This document shows, one piece after another, positions 1 to 7,776 of a stretch of DNA of 64,000 bases. The notes under the pieces were generated by a model. It had not been told where the DNA came from. It was given only the letters and a program-made list of their open reading frames with translations, and did not search any database. How positions within the stretch are numbered: position 1 is the stretch's first letter; each line of letters begins with the position of its first letter. The stretch spans positions 4,030,001 to 4,094,000 of the forward strand of contig NZ_JARVHQ010000001.1 of the NCBI RefSeq assembly GCF_040459645.1. The letters run 5' to 3'. The position numbers were made by a program, and so were the translations under genes. The stretch is from Bacillus cereus group sp. RP43. Its GTDB lineage: Bacteria > Bacillota > Bacilli > Bacillales > Bacillaceae_G.

Positions 1-80
1 ATGCAAACTCTTCAACTGCTGAAAAAGTTCAGCTACGTGAAATGCAGGAGCAATTGCAAAACATTACGAATTTGCATTAA
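1..80 (+). CDS. C-terminal tail of an unidentified protein (partial)
   Basis: Reading frame 3 is open from the window edge to a TAA at 78-80 and encodes about 25 residues ending in QLQNITNLH, a polar helical tail. The stop is followed directly by a strong terminator, which supports a real gene end. An ATG-initiated frame also begins at base 1 but runs through the terminator, so I prefer this frame. The tail is too short to identify the family. Confidence 0.5.
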   Translation, partial: ANSSTAEKVQLREMQEQLQNITNLH

Positions 81-81
81 A

Positions 82-110
82 AAAGAGGACCAACTTTGGT
101 CCTCTTTAAT
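82..110. terminator. Bidirectional intrinsic terminator
   Basis: An 11-bp perfect stem (AAAGAGGACCA with TGGTCCTCTTT, loop ACTT) is flanked by A and T runs. It separates the upstream gene tail from the convergent yitT-like gene. Confidence 0.85.
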
Positions 111-963
111 CTTTTCTAAACAATCCAAACACCCCGACCGTTTGCAGTATATTTGTAAATGCACCTGGGTCCACCTGTTTAATAACCCTCTCTAATTCGT
201 ACAACTCGTAACGAGTAATAACAATCATTAACATTTCTTTATTTTCATTTGTATAAGCACCTGTTGCTGGTATAGTTGTAATCCCTCTCACTAAGCGAGA
301 GTGAATCGCTTTTCGCACATTTGCCCCGTTCTTTGTAATAATTAATGCCGTAATCTTCACATGACGGGTATGAATCGCATCAATAATTCTCGTTGACACA
401 TACAAAGTAACCAAAGTATATAATGCTTTTTCCCATCCATACACATAGCCCGCGGCGATAATGATAATTGCATTAAAGAAGAAAAAATACGTGCCGACAG
501 GCTTATCTTTTATCTTTGATAAAATCATGGCGATAATATCTAGGCCACCGGTAGAAGCACCCCACTTTAAAGCAATTCCTACCCCAATCGCTGAAATAAT
601 ACCACCAAAAATCGCATTCAATATGATATCGTTCGAAACCGCTCTAACTGGGATAATTTCTAAAAACAAAGTCATAAATATAACACAAAGAAAACTAAAA
701 AACGTAAAAGCCTTTCCAACCTTTTTCCACGCTAAAATAACGACAGGAATATTAAATAAGCTAAACAATACACCCGTAGATATATGAATAGATAAAAAGT
801 CACCTAATATTTGTGACAATAATTGAGACAATCCAGCAAAACCACTCGCATACACTTTCGCTGGTGTTAAAAATAAATTCATTCCAATTGCATTTAATAA
901 ACCTGCAATAATTACAACGATTAGCTTCTTAATAAGTTCAGTATAATTCAGCTTCAAATCCAT
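106..963 (-). CDS. yitT: YitT family membrane protein (DUF161 + DUF2179)
   Basis: This 285-aa protein has an N-terminal half of about five to six hydrophobic segments (YitT_membrane) and a C-terminal soluble DUF2179 domain around residues 215-275, containing a GAYTNENKEMLMIVITRYEL stretch typical of the family. The ATG follows an AAAGGTGG ribosome site 7 nt upstream. That site lies directly beside the end of a bcr1 repeat, so the repeat probably forms the 5' untranslated region. The function of the family is not established; transport is often suggested. B. cereus group genomes carry several paralogues, so the symbol denotes the family rather than strict orthology. Confidence 0.8.
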   Translation of the reverse strand: MDLKLNYTELIKKLIVVIIAGLLNAIGMNLFLTPAKVYASGFAGLSQLLSQILGDFLSIHISTGVLFSLFNIPVVILAWKKVGKAFTFFSFLCVIFMTLFLEIIPVRAVSNDIILNAIFGGIISAIGVGIALKWGASTGGLDIIAMILSKIKDKPVGTYFFFFNAIIIIAAGYVYGWEKALYTLVTLYVSTRIIDAIHTRHVKITALIITKNGANVRKAIHSRLVRGITTIPATGAYTNENKEMLMIVITRYELYELERVIKQVDPGAFTNILQTVGVFGLFRKD

Positions 964-979
964 TTCTAATCCACCTTTA

Positions 980-1132
980 CCCCGCTATTTGCGGGCAGTA
1001 AGACCCCTACCTCAAAATTCAGCGAAAGCAAAGAAGTTAGGTGGGGGTCGGGCTGCCCGTAAAAGCCCGATTGGTGCGGGCTAATAATCAGCGGGGGATG
1101 AAGACCCCCCACTGATTAAAGTTTCACTTTAT
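980..1132 (-). repeat. bcr1 dispersed repeat, copy 1
   Basis: This element of about 150 bp, read on the minus strand, begins ATAAAGTGAAACTTTAATCA and ends near GCGGGGTAAA. It contains two palindromic blocks and matches the copy at 30585-30741 over nearly its full length. It resembles bcr1, the non-coding repeat known from the B. cereus group with TTTAT-type target repeats. The flanks here are TTTAC (left) and TTTAT (right), so one target repeat has drifted. It lies in sense orientation immediately before the yitT ribosome site. Confidence 0.85.
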
Positions 1133-1215
1133 TATTCATAAATGCCCCGCTATACATAGTCTTTACGAAAAAGGAAATGATAAACGTACAACGTTTAGAA
1201 ATGGAGTTGATACAT

Positions 1216-1347
1216 ATGCCACATACGAGCGATAACGACAAAAAAGCACGCGACAATAATGCAAAGCGCACTCAAAAAAATGAACAAGAGCAAAAAAATA
1301 TTCAGCAAGGAAAGCGTGCATATTCTAAGAAAACTGATCACCTTTGA
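1216..1347 (+). CDS. DUF3941 small protein
   Basis: This 43-aa, very hydrophilic protein is rich in Lys, Gln and Asn, with a KKARDNNAKRTQKNEQEQKN core. The length and core agree with the DUF3941 family of short Bacillus proteins. A GGAG lies about 8-9 nt before the ATG, and a textbook terminator follows 8 nt after the stop, so the unit is monocistronic. The function is unknown; the composition suggests an intrinsically disordered or spore-enriched small protein, which is inference only. Confidence 0.75.
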   Translation: MPHTSDNDKKARDNNAKRTQKNEQEQKNIQQGKRAYSKKTDHL

Positions 1348-1354
1348 TTACATC

Positions 1355-1388
1355 GTACATCAACGTTAATGTTGATGTACTTTTTTTA
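1355..1388 (+). terminator. Intrinsic terminator of the DUF3941 gene
   Basis: A 10-bp stem GTACATCAAC/GTTGATGTAC with a 6-nt loop is followed by seven T. Confidence 0.9.
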
Positions 1389-1477
1389 CATTTTACAGGG
1401 GAAAAACATTAAAAATTCACTTCATGTTCACTTCTATATTCTACAATAGCGATAACATATTCGGATGAGGTGTTAGC

Positions 1478-2335
1478 ATGAAAGGAAAAAGTATATTCAT
1501 TATCACTGCACTAATAAGTATAATAATGCTATCTGCTTGCGGACAAAAAAATAACTCGGCCACAATCGCCACAACAACAAACTCAACCATTACGAAGAGC
1601 GATTTCGAAAAACAATTGAAAGATCGATATGGAAAAGACACGCTATACGAAATGGTAGCACAAGATGTTATTACTAAAAAATATAAAGTATCTGATGATG
1701 CAGTGGATAAAGAAGTAAAAAGAGCAAAAGATCAATATGGAGAACAATTCAAAGCAACACTAGAAAATAATCGTTTAAAAGATGAAGAAGATTTCAAAAA
1801 TCAAATTAGATTCAAACTTGCATTGAATGAAGCGATTAAACAAAGCGTTACAGAAAAAGATGTGAAAGATCACTACAAACCAGAAATTAAAGCTAGTCAC
1901 ATTTTAGTAAGTAACGAAAATGAAGCGAAAGAAATAAAAAAGAAATTAGATACCGGCACTTCATTTGAAGAATTAGCGAAACAAGAATCTCAAGATTTAG
2001 TATCAAAAGATAATGGCGGAGACCTCGGATACTTCGGGGCAGGCAAAATGACACCTGAATTCGAAAAAGCTGCCTACAAATTAAAACCCGGTCAAATTAG
2101 CAATCCCGTTAAATCACCAAACGGCTATCACATTATTAAACTAACTGATAAAAAAGATTTACAACCTTACGATGAAGTGAAAGACTCTATCCGTAAAGAC
2201 TTAGAAGAAGAACGTATTGCCGACCCTTCCTTCGGTCAAAAGTTATTACAAGATGAATTAAAAAAGGCGGATATTAAAATAAACGACAGTGACTTAAAAG
2301 ATACATTTTCTCATCTTTTTGGGAAAGAGAACTAA
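1478..2335 (+). CDS. prsA: PrsA peptidyl-prolyl isomerase lipoprotein (extracytoplasmic foldase)
   Basis: This 285-aa lipoprotein has a short signal peptide ending in the lipobox LSAC, with the lipidated Cys near residue 21. An N-terminal foldase region is followed by a parvulin-type PPIase domain (about residues 135-225) with the KASHILVSNENEAKEI start and the DLGYFGAGKMTPEFEKAAY and GYHIIKL signatures. PrsA folds secreted proteins on the outer face of the membrane. A GATGAGGTG ribosome site precedes the ATG. B. cereus group strains carry several PrsA paralogues, and this is one of the shorter ones. It is monocistronic, ending in a long hairpin. Confidence 0.93.
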   Translation: MKGKSIFIITALISIIMLSACGQKNNSATIATTTNSTITKSDFEKQLKDRYGKDTLYEMVAQDVITKKYKVSDDAVDKEVKRAKDQYGEQFKATLENNRLKDEEDFKNQIRFKLALNEAIKQSVTEKDVKDHYKPEIKASHILVSNENEAKEIKKKLDTGTSFEELAKQESQDLVSKDNGGDLGYFGAGKMTPEFEKAAYKLKPGQISNPVKSPNGYHIIKLTDKKDLQPYDEVKDSIRKDLEEERIADPSFGQKLLQDELKKADIKINDSDLKDTFSHLFGKEN

Positions 2336-2339
2336 AATA

Positions 2340-2379
2340 AAGAACGATCTTATTTGTTCAAATAAGGTCGTTCTTTTTC
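2340..2379 (+). terminator. prsA terminator
   Basis: A stem of about 15 bp (GAACGATCTTATTTG pairing with CAAATAAGGTCGTTC) with a short loop is followed by TTTTT. Confidence 0.9.
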
Positions 2380-2414
2380 ATCTTCTATCAATATTTCTAA
2401 CTTTTACTGAACGC

Positions 2415-2466
2415 AAAAAGAACTATCTCTTCCCTAATAAATTTAGAGAAAAGATAGTTCTTTTTA
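2415..2466 (-). terminator. cvfB terminator
   Basis: The stem AAAAAGAACTATCT/AGATAGTTCTTTTT lies just past the cvfB stop, and T-rich sequence follows on the minus strand. Confidence 0.85.
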
Positions 2467-2473
2467 GTCCACT

Positions 2474-3328
2474 TTATTTCTTAAAGTAAGTCCAGCCTTC
2501 TTCTTGGTAAATCTTCTCTTCTTTCATCAACTTACCAAGTGCACGCTTAAATGCAGCTTTACTCATGTTGAAACGTTCTTTAATGTCTTCTGGGTGGCTC
2601 TTATCCCAAAACGGCATCGCTCCGCCTCGTTCTTCCATATATGCATAAAGTACTGCTGCATCATCTTCCATTCCTTCTTCTTTACGAGGAAGAAGTGAAA
2701 TGTTGATTGTACCGTCATCTTTTACGTCAATGATACGACCTGTTACGCGCTCACCGATGCGGACTTGTTCTTTTCTTTCTGTATGGTGTAAGAAAGCACG
2801 GAAATGCTCGTCAGTTAGTATGAATGAACCAACTTGAAGTGAGCGATACACACGTCCATTTACGTTTTTATTACGCATAGATGGCGTTGCATCTACGATA
2901 ATTTCTTGCATATCACTATCTCTTGCCGGAAGAGCAATTAAACGATCACGATTCGTTAATTTTAACGTACAATATAATTCGTCGCCGACTTCTGGCCATA
3001 CTGGCATATAAATTGGAAACTCATCAAGTGGAATTAGTATATCTTTTGATACACCAATATCAACAAACACACCTAAACTAGGAATAACTTCTACAACCTT
3101 TACCCAATTCCAATCATGTGTTGTAATAATTGGTTCCTTCATTGTTGCTGAAATACGATTTTGGTGATCAAGGTATAAGAATACATCAATTGTATCGCCT
3201 TCTGCAATTTCTCCAGCTAGTTCGTTTTTATGTAGGAAGATTTCTTCCTCTTCGTTTCCAACCATATATCCGATTTCCGTTTCGCGTAAAACAGTTACCT
3301 GTTCAATCGATCCTAATTGCAAATACAT
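2474..3328 (-). CDS. cvfB: CvfB-like S1 RNA-binding protein (YitL)
   Basis: This 284-aa protein has three S1-type beta-barrel modules (about residues 5-60, 70-130 and 145-215, the last with VRIGERVTGRIIDVKDDGTINISL) and a C-terminal winged-helix domain (about 225-284, containing FNMSKAAFKRALGKLMKEEKI). This is the architecture of CvfB/YitL, an RNA-binding regulator tied to virulence-factor expression in staphylococci. The length is normal for the family. It is divergent from yajQ with about 280 bp between them. The detailed RNA targets in Bacillus are unknown. Confidence 0.88.
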   Translation of the reverse strand: MYLQLGSIEQVTVLRETEIGYMVGNEEEEIFLHKNELAGEIAEGDTIDVFLYLDHQNRISATMKEPIITTHDWNWVKVVEVIPSLGVFVDIGVSKDILIPLDEFPIYMPVWPEVGDELYCTLKLTNRDRLIALPARDSDMQEIIVDATPSMRNKNVNGRVYRSLQVGSFILTDEHFRAFLHHTERKEQVRIGERVTGRIIDVKDDGTINISLLPRKEEGMEDDAAVLYAYMEERGGAMPFWDKSHPEDIKERFNMSKAAFKRALGKLMKEEKIYQEEGWTYFKK

Positions 3329-3612
3329 ATCTTTTAATTCCCTTCTATATATATAAAGTTATCTTTTTTATCATTCCAAACAAAAGTTAATTATAACACG
3401 ATTTTTCCTTTATTTGTCCAACTGCCCAAAATTCACTATAATTAAATAAAGACTTTATCTATAGGACTATATTACCCTACGGATGATCCGTCAAAACACT
3501 TAAGTTGCAACACTCTATCTAATCGATGTATTTTCCGCTATACTTTAATATGTATATTACATATCCTATTTAGGTGCATTAAAAGATAGAAATTTATTTG
3601 GAGGTGCTAACT

Positions 3613-4104
3613 ATGGCAAAAGAGAGTTCTTTTGACATCGTTTCGAAAGTAGAATTACCTGAAGTAACAAACGCAATTAACATCGCATTAAAGGAAATCC
3701 AAAACCGATATGACTTTAAAGGTAGTAAAAGTGATATCAAATTAGAAAAAGAAGTACTTGTTTTAACTTCTGATGACGAGTTCAAATTAGACCAAGTAAA
3801 AGACGTTCTAATTGCTAAACTTGTAAAACGTAACGTTCCAATCAAAAACTTGGACTACGGAAAAGTTGAGGCTGCATCTGGTAACACTGTTCGCCAACGT
3901 GCAACTCTGCAACAAGGTATCGATAAAGATAACGCGAAAAAAATTAACAACATCATTAAAGAAATGAAATTAAAAGTAAAAACACAAGTACAAGATGACC
4001 AAGTACGCGTAACAGCAAAAAGCCGTGATGACTTACAAGCAGTAATCGCAGCCGTTCGCAGCGTTGACTTACCAATCGACGTACAGTTCATTAACTACCG
4101 ATAA
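3613..4104 (+). CDS. yajQ: YajQ family nucleotide-binding protein (DUF520)
   Basis: This 163-aa protein begins [18 protein letters not shown] and contains the FKGSKSDI and [15 protein letters not shown] motifs conserved in YajQ. I chose the ATG at 3613 because a GGAGGTG ribosome site sits 6 nt upstream; a longer TTG-initiated version would place that site inside the gene. Family members bind nucleotides, and some bind cyclic di-GMP and act as transcription co-factors. The role in Bacillus is unproven. It is a single-gene unit ending in a bidirectional hairpin. Confidence 0.92.
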   Translation: MAKESSFDIVSKVELPEVTNAINIALKEIQNRYDFKGSKSDIKLEKEVLVLTSDDEFKLDQVKDVLIAKLVKRNVPIKNLDYGKVEAASGNTVRQRATLQQGIDKDNAKKINNIIKEMKLKVKTQVQDDQVRVTAKSRDDLQAVIAAVRSVDLPIDVQFINYR

Positions 4105-4109
4105 AAAGA

Positions 4110-4137
4110 AACCTCCTCTATTCAGAGGAGGTTTTAT
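4110..4137. terminator. Bidirectional terminator between yajQ and the amylase-like operon
   Basis: The perfect stem AACCTCCTCT/AGAGGAGGTT has a 4-nt loop, with T-rich sequence on both strands. Confidence 0.9.
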
Positions 4138-4142
4138 ACTTA

Positions 4143-4370
4143 TTACGAGCAACAATATATTGCTTTATCAAATGATTTTTCTGGAATATACACTTTATCA
4201 TTTTCAATTTTGTATTTAATATTAGTTCTCTTAAGAACCGCTGTATCGACAGAATGAACACTATCGCCCCACTGAACAAATTCCCCATCGTCACCGTTGG
4301 CCCAAAAATACAAACTTACGAATACGATAAGAAGACAAAAAGATAGAGCGAACAACTTCTTTCTCCTCAA
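4143..4370 (-). CDS. Small secreted or membrane-anchored protein of unknown function
   Basis: This protein of about 75 aa has a basic start (RRKKLFALSF), one hydrophobic segment and a short extracellular tail ending in a Cys-Cys pair (YCCS). A GTG at 4379 could start a slightly longer form, but a GAGGTG sequence fits a TTG start at 4370 with 6-nt spacing, so I use that. It lies about 50 bp downstream of the amylase-like gene on the same strand, without a terminator between them, and is probably co-transcribed. I do not recognise the family. Confidence 0.55.
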   Translation of the reverse strand: MRRKKLFALSFCLLIVFVSLYFWANGDDGEFVQWGDSVHSVDTAVLKRTNIKYKIENDKVYIPEKSFDKAIYCCS

Positions 4371-4421
4371 ATATCTCACCTCATCTTGAACTGTAAACGG
4401 ACTACCAAAAAGAAGAGTTAC

Positions 4422-5723
4422 TCATTTCCCTTTCTTTTTAACCGTAATTAAAAAAGTAATAAATAATACGTTCACACCAACTATTAAGGAGATAAATAAC
4501 CAATTCACACCTGTTTCTTCACTAACTTTATACACATTCGATTCCTCACGCTTTAAAACGAGATAAAAATTTCCGTTTTCTACTCTTATAATTTCGTCTT
4601 CTAACAAGCCTCTTAACTCTTGCTTTTCACCAATTGCACTTACAGGCAAGGAAACTTTTTGTGTTTCTTTCGTATTATTAATTGCTACTAATGTTACTTC
4701 ATCTTTATACTTTCGTTTTAATATACTCATTCCATCTTTATCATATAGAAGTTCAAACGTACCGCGTCGTAAAGATGGTCTCGTTTGTCTAAGTTCACCT
4801 AGCTTCGTTATGTGCTGCATAAACTTTTCATCCGACTTGAAATCCATTAATCGTCTATTATCTGGAGCATCCCCTCCATCTAATGCGATTTCAGTTCCGT
4901 AATAAAAATTCGGTATCCCCGGGGATGTATATAAGTAAGTGATCGCTAGTTTTAAACGAGACGGCGGGTAATACATATTTTCTTTTGCAATACGCGCAAA
5001 TCGCTTTGTTTCTTGATTATCTAAAAACGTAGCGAATTCCTCTTCTTTTCCACTCACATCATATAAATGTTTCACAGACATATCTACTTTTGAAAATGAC
5101 TCTACTATTTTTTTATAGTACTCATTATCTTCCTTTGTCATAATGTGAAAATCTTTCTTTACCTTCTGCAAATCCTCTTGCACTTCATCCCAAAAAGCAC
5201 GCGGCTTTTTTTCACTATGTATCACATAACTTCCGTCTAAATCGACTTCTTTTATCCACCATTTCATCGAGTCTATTAATTGTTGCTCATTTTCTTCATA
5301 AGGAAATTGAAAGACAACTTTCATCCCTTTTTTGTGAGCCTCATTTACAAGTTCTTTCACATCATTTTCTGTTCCGAAATGTTCATTTACTTTTTGAAAG
5401 TTTCGAACACCTAATCCATCATACTTTTCACTTTCAAAAAGCGGTGAAAGCATAATAGTAGTAAATCCCATTTCTTTTATGTAGTCCACTCTTTTTATAA
5501 TCCCTCTTATATCTCCTCCCTGATACCCTTCTAAATTACCAACGTCTAACTGTTTGTCATTTTTCGGTTCTCCGTTGTTGAAGCGATCAATCATAATAGA
5601 ATATATAACTTCATCTCGCCATTCCCTTTTTTCTTCCGCAAAAGTATGTACTGGTACAAACAAAATAACAGCTAAACAAAAACAAATGAATAGTTCCTTC
5701 GTCCATATTTTTTTCACACGCAT
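4422..5723 (-). CDS. Membrane-anchored GH13 alpha-amylase-like protein, probably catalytically inactive
   Basis: This 433-aa protein has a signal peptide (about 1-30), a GH13 fold and a C-terminal transmembrane anchor (about 405-428) ending KKKGK. The GH13 frame is clear: YSIMIDRFNNG at the start, GGDIRGI, and the late conserved block YTSPGIPNFYYGTE...DNRRLMDF (about 266-296). The catalytic blocks are degenerate. Region II reads LDGSYVIHS where GFRxD carries the nucleophile, region III reads IMTKED where the acid GE is expected, and region IV reads FLDNQETKRF instead of FLDNHDxxRF. I infer a non-hydrolytic, perhaps glucan-binding, surface protein. The ATG at 5723 follows GGAAG; a longer upstream start is possible. 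Confidence 0.75.
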   Translation of the reverse strand: MRVKKIWTKELFICFCLAVILFVPVHTFAEEKREWRDEVIYSIMIDRFNNGEPKNDKQLDVGNLEGYQGGDIRGIIKRVDYIKEMGFTTIMLSPLFESEKYDGLGVRNFQKVNEHFGTENDVKELVNEAHKKGMKVVFQFPYEENEQQLIDSMKWWIKEVDLDGSYVIHSEKKPRAFWDEVQEDLQKVKKDFHIMTKEDNEYYKKIVESFSKVDMSVKHLYDVSGKEEEFATFLDNQETKRFARIAKENMYYPPSRLKLAITYLYTSPGIPNFYYGTEIALDGGDAPDNRRLMDFKSDEKFMQHITKLGELRQTRPSLRRGTFELLYDKDGMSILKRKYKDEVTLVAINNTKETQKVSLPVSAIGEKQELRGLLEDEIIRVENGNFYLVLKREESNVYKVSEETGVNWLFISLIVGVNVLFITFLITVKKKGK

Positions 5724-5756
5724 CCCCCAAACTTCCAATTGTAAGAATATTATACC

Positions 5757-5771
5757 AATTTTCAGAACAAA
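5757..5771. promoter_or_regulatory. Possible CodY box
   Basis: AATTTTCAGAACAAA matches the CodY consensus AATTTTCWGAAAATT at 12 of 15 positions, upstream of the amylase-like gene. A second 12/15 match lies at 5835-5849 in front of amt. Both are weak in AT-rich DNA. Confidence 0.3.
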
Positions 5772-5807
5772 TCGCATACGCTGATTTTATTCCTCCAAAA
5801 TACCTAA

Positions 5808-5824
5808 TGTTAGGTTTTCTAACA
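5808..5824 (+). promoter_or_regulatory. TnrA/GlnR box 1 upstream of amt
   Basis: TGTTAGGTTTTCTAACA is a perfect match to TGTNA-N7-TNACA, the shared site of the nitrogen regulators TnrA and GlnR. It sits about 37 bp upstream of the predicted -35 of amt, a position suited to activation. Confidence 0.85.
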
Positions 5825-5852
5825 TAACCCAAAAAGTTTTCTGAATTTTTAG

Positions 5853-5881
5853 TTGATTTTTATTTCTTTTTCGAATATGAT
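5853..5881 (+). promoter_or_regulatory. amt sigma-A promoter
   Basis: A -35 TTGATT (5853-5858) and a -10 TATGAT (5876-5881) are separated by exactly 17 bp, between two nitrogen-regulator boxes. Confidence 0.7.
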
Positions 5882-5900
5882 ATGAAACATAACAAGTCGA

Positions 5901-5917
5901 TGTTATTTCTTCTAACA
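5901..5917 (+). promoter_or_regulatory. TnrA/GlnR box 2 downstream of the amt promoter
   Basis: TGTTATTTCTTCTAACA is a second perfect TGTNA-N7-TNACA site, lying in the leader between the predicted transcription start and the ribosome site, where bound protein would block transcription. Confidence 0.8.
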
Positions 5918-5934
5918 TCATAGGAGGAGAGAGA

Positions 5935-7167
5935 ATGAATACGGGAGATACAGTTTTTATGTTTGTAACGACAGTAATGGTCATGTTGATGACACCAGGA
6001 TTGGCACTTTTTTACGGGGGCATGGTTCGCAGTAAAAACGTACTCAGCACGACAATGCATAGTTATAGCGCAATGGCTATCGTTTCGATTCAATGGATTG
6101 TTATCGGTTATTCTTTATCATTCGGACCAGATTGGCACGGACTTATCGGCAATCTCGATTGGTTCGCTCTAAACGGAGTTACCTACGCACCAAATCCAGA
6201 CTACTCATCTACTATTCCTCACAATTTATTTATGATGTTCCAACTCATGTTCGCTATTTTAACTCCAGCTTTAATTTCAGGTGCATTCGCTGAAAGAATG
6301 CGATTTTCTGCCTTTCTTATTTTTATCCTTCTTTGGACAACAATCGTTTACAATCCTGTCGCTCATTGGGTATGGGGCGTTGGCGGATGGCTAAGAGAAC
6401 TCGGCGCGTTAGACTTCGCTGGCGGTAATGTCGTTCATATCACATCTGGTGTTGCCGGTCTTGTATTAGCTATTTTCCTAGGAAAACGAAAAAACATAAG
6501 CGGCACCTCTCCTCATCATTTACCATTTACAATGTTAGGCGCAGGCTTACTTTGGTTCGGCTGGTTCGGTTTTAACGTCGGTAGCGCATTATCTTTAAAT
6601 GACGTAGCTTTAACTGCATTTATTAATACAAATATAGCCGCAGCTGCCTCAGCTCTAACTTGGATGCTTTCTGAATGGTTCTTCCAATCAAAGCCGACTG
6701 CGATGGGAGCTGCTTGCGGGGTTGTTTCTGGTTTAGTCGCAATTACCCCGGCTTGCGGATTCGTTACACCTTTCTCCGCTCTTCTTATCGGAGCAATCGG
6801 CGGTATATTATGCTTTGGCGCTGTCTTCTTCTTAAAAACGAAATTCGGATACGACGATACACTCGATGCATTTGGATCCCACGGCATCGGAGGAACTTGG
6901 GGTGGTATTGCAACTGGACTATTTGCAACTACTACTGTAAACGGTGATGGCGCTAACGGATTATTTTACGGAAACGCAGCTCTCCTTTTCAAACAACTTG
7001 TAGCAATAGGAGCAACATATGCATTCACAATCATAATGACGTACGCCATTATTAAAGCGATCAACTTCTTCCTCCCTGTTCGAGTCGATGAGCATGAGGA
7101 ACATATGGGGCTTGATATTTCGATGCATGGGGAGAAAGCTTATGAGTATACTGAGCGAGTGAACTAA
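5935..7167 (+). CDS. amt: Ammonium transporter Amt
   Basis: This 410-aa polytopic membrane protein has about eleven transmembrane segments and strong Amt/MEP/Rh motifs, including PGLALFYGGMVRSKN near the N terminus, the twin-His pore region and the DTLDAFGSHGIGGTWGG signature. It conducts ammonium across the cytoplasmic membrane when nitrogen is scarce. AGGAGGAGA precedes the ATG. In B. subtilis amtB is followed by glnK; here a terminator follows directly and no glnK is present, so the PII partner is absent or elsewhere. Two perfect TnrA/GlnR boxes indicate nitrogen control. Confidence 0.95.
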   Translation: MNTGDTVFMFVTTVMVMLMTPGLALFYGGMVRSKNVLSTTMHSYSAMAIVSIQWIVIGYSLSFGPDWHGLIGNLDWFALNGVTYAPNPDYSSTIPHNLFMMFQLMFAILTPALISGAFAERMRFSAFLIFILLWTTIVYNPVAHWVWGVGGWLRELGALDFAGGNVVHITSGVAGLVLAIFLGKRKNISGTSPHHLPFTMLGAGLLWFGWFGFNVGSALSLNDVALTAFINTNIAAAASALTWMLSEWFFQSKPTAMGAACGVVSGLVAITPACGFVTPFSALLIGAIGGILCFGAVFFLKTKFGYDDTLDAFGSHGIGGTWGGIATGLFATTTVNGDGANGLFYGNAALLFKQLVAIGATYAFTIIMTYAIIKAINFFLPVRVDEHEEHMGLDISMHGEKAYEYTERVN

Positions 7168-7169
7168 AA

Positions 7170-7210
7170 AAAGAGAGGCAATCTATTGGTAGTAGATTGC
7201 CTCTCTTTTC
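7170..7210 (+). terminator. amt terminator
   Basis: A 16-bp stem (AAAGAGAGGCAATCTA with TAGATTGCCTCTCTTT) ends in T residues. Confidence 0.9.
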
Positions 7211-7352
7211 ATTGTACTTGTCAGCAGTATACCCCATCCAGTATTTATGTGAATATATCAGCGATTCTTTCAATATATCGACGTTTTGATACAACATATC
7301 AATTTACCAACAAATTCCGACATGACAAAACCGAAAAATACCCCTGCATAAG

Positions 7353-7658
7353 TTACGAATCACCGTATTTACTTTTATTCAAACTTAATATAATAAGAAA
7401 CGCAATCGCTATTACAGCTAAAAAGCGAACTGGATTAAACGGTGTTCCTACCGTTTCATTAAAACGATGATAAATGAAAGGGATCATTTCAAGTACCATT
7501 AGCCCCATCGCAATTTTAAATGTCTCAGCCATCGCTTTATTTTTTATAAACGTAGCACGTTCATCACCTTGTTTTCCAATCGCTATAAACATTTTTATAA
7601 TAGCAAACACTACAAATAAAAAGACACTTAATGCAATAATAAAAATCAAAACATCCAT
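7353..7658 (-). CDS. Small three-TM membrane protein, unknown
   Basis: This 101-aa protein from the ATG at 7658 (AAGGGGTG ribosome site upstream) has hydrophobic segments near residues 3-25, 45-62 and 75-95, with a charged DERATFIKNKA loop between the first two. A 16-residue upstream extension to another ATG would lack a good ribosome site. I do not recognise the family. It is flanked by amt and katA and has no evident operon partner. Confidence 0.6.
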   Translation of the reverse strand: MDVLIFIIALSVFLFVVFAIIKMFIAIGKQGDERATFIKNKAMAETFKIAMGLMVLEMIPFIYHRFNETVGTPFNPVRFLAVIAIAFLIILSLNKSKYGDS

Positions 7659-7742
7659 CAAAACACACCCCTTATATGTAAAACTCATTTGACAAGAGTA
7701 TAACATTTTTTACATTTGATGTAAAACATCTTTTACACACAA

Positions 7743-7772
7743 AAAAGACGACCGTTTAACAGTCGTCTTTTC
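7743..7772 (-). terminator. katA terminator
   Basis: The stem AAAAGACGAC/GTCGTCTTTT lies just past the katA stop, with A/T runs on both flanks. Confidence 0.85.
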
Positions 7773-7776
7773 CTAT

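Noticed and set aside
1..195. A 64-aa ATG-started frame at the left edge
   Set aside because: It runs straight through a strong terminator hairpin and overlaps the end of the opposing yitT gene; the shorter frame ending at base 80 is the more credible gene tail.
461..787. A 108-aa frame antisense to yitT
   Set aside because: It is fully inside the real gene on the other strand, has no ribosome site and no recognisable domain.
7061..7297. A 78-aa frame on the minus strand spanning the amt end
   Set aside because: It crosses the amt terminator stem and overlaps the gene; composition is that of a shadow frame.
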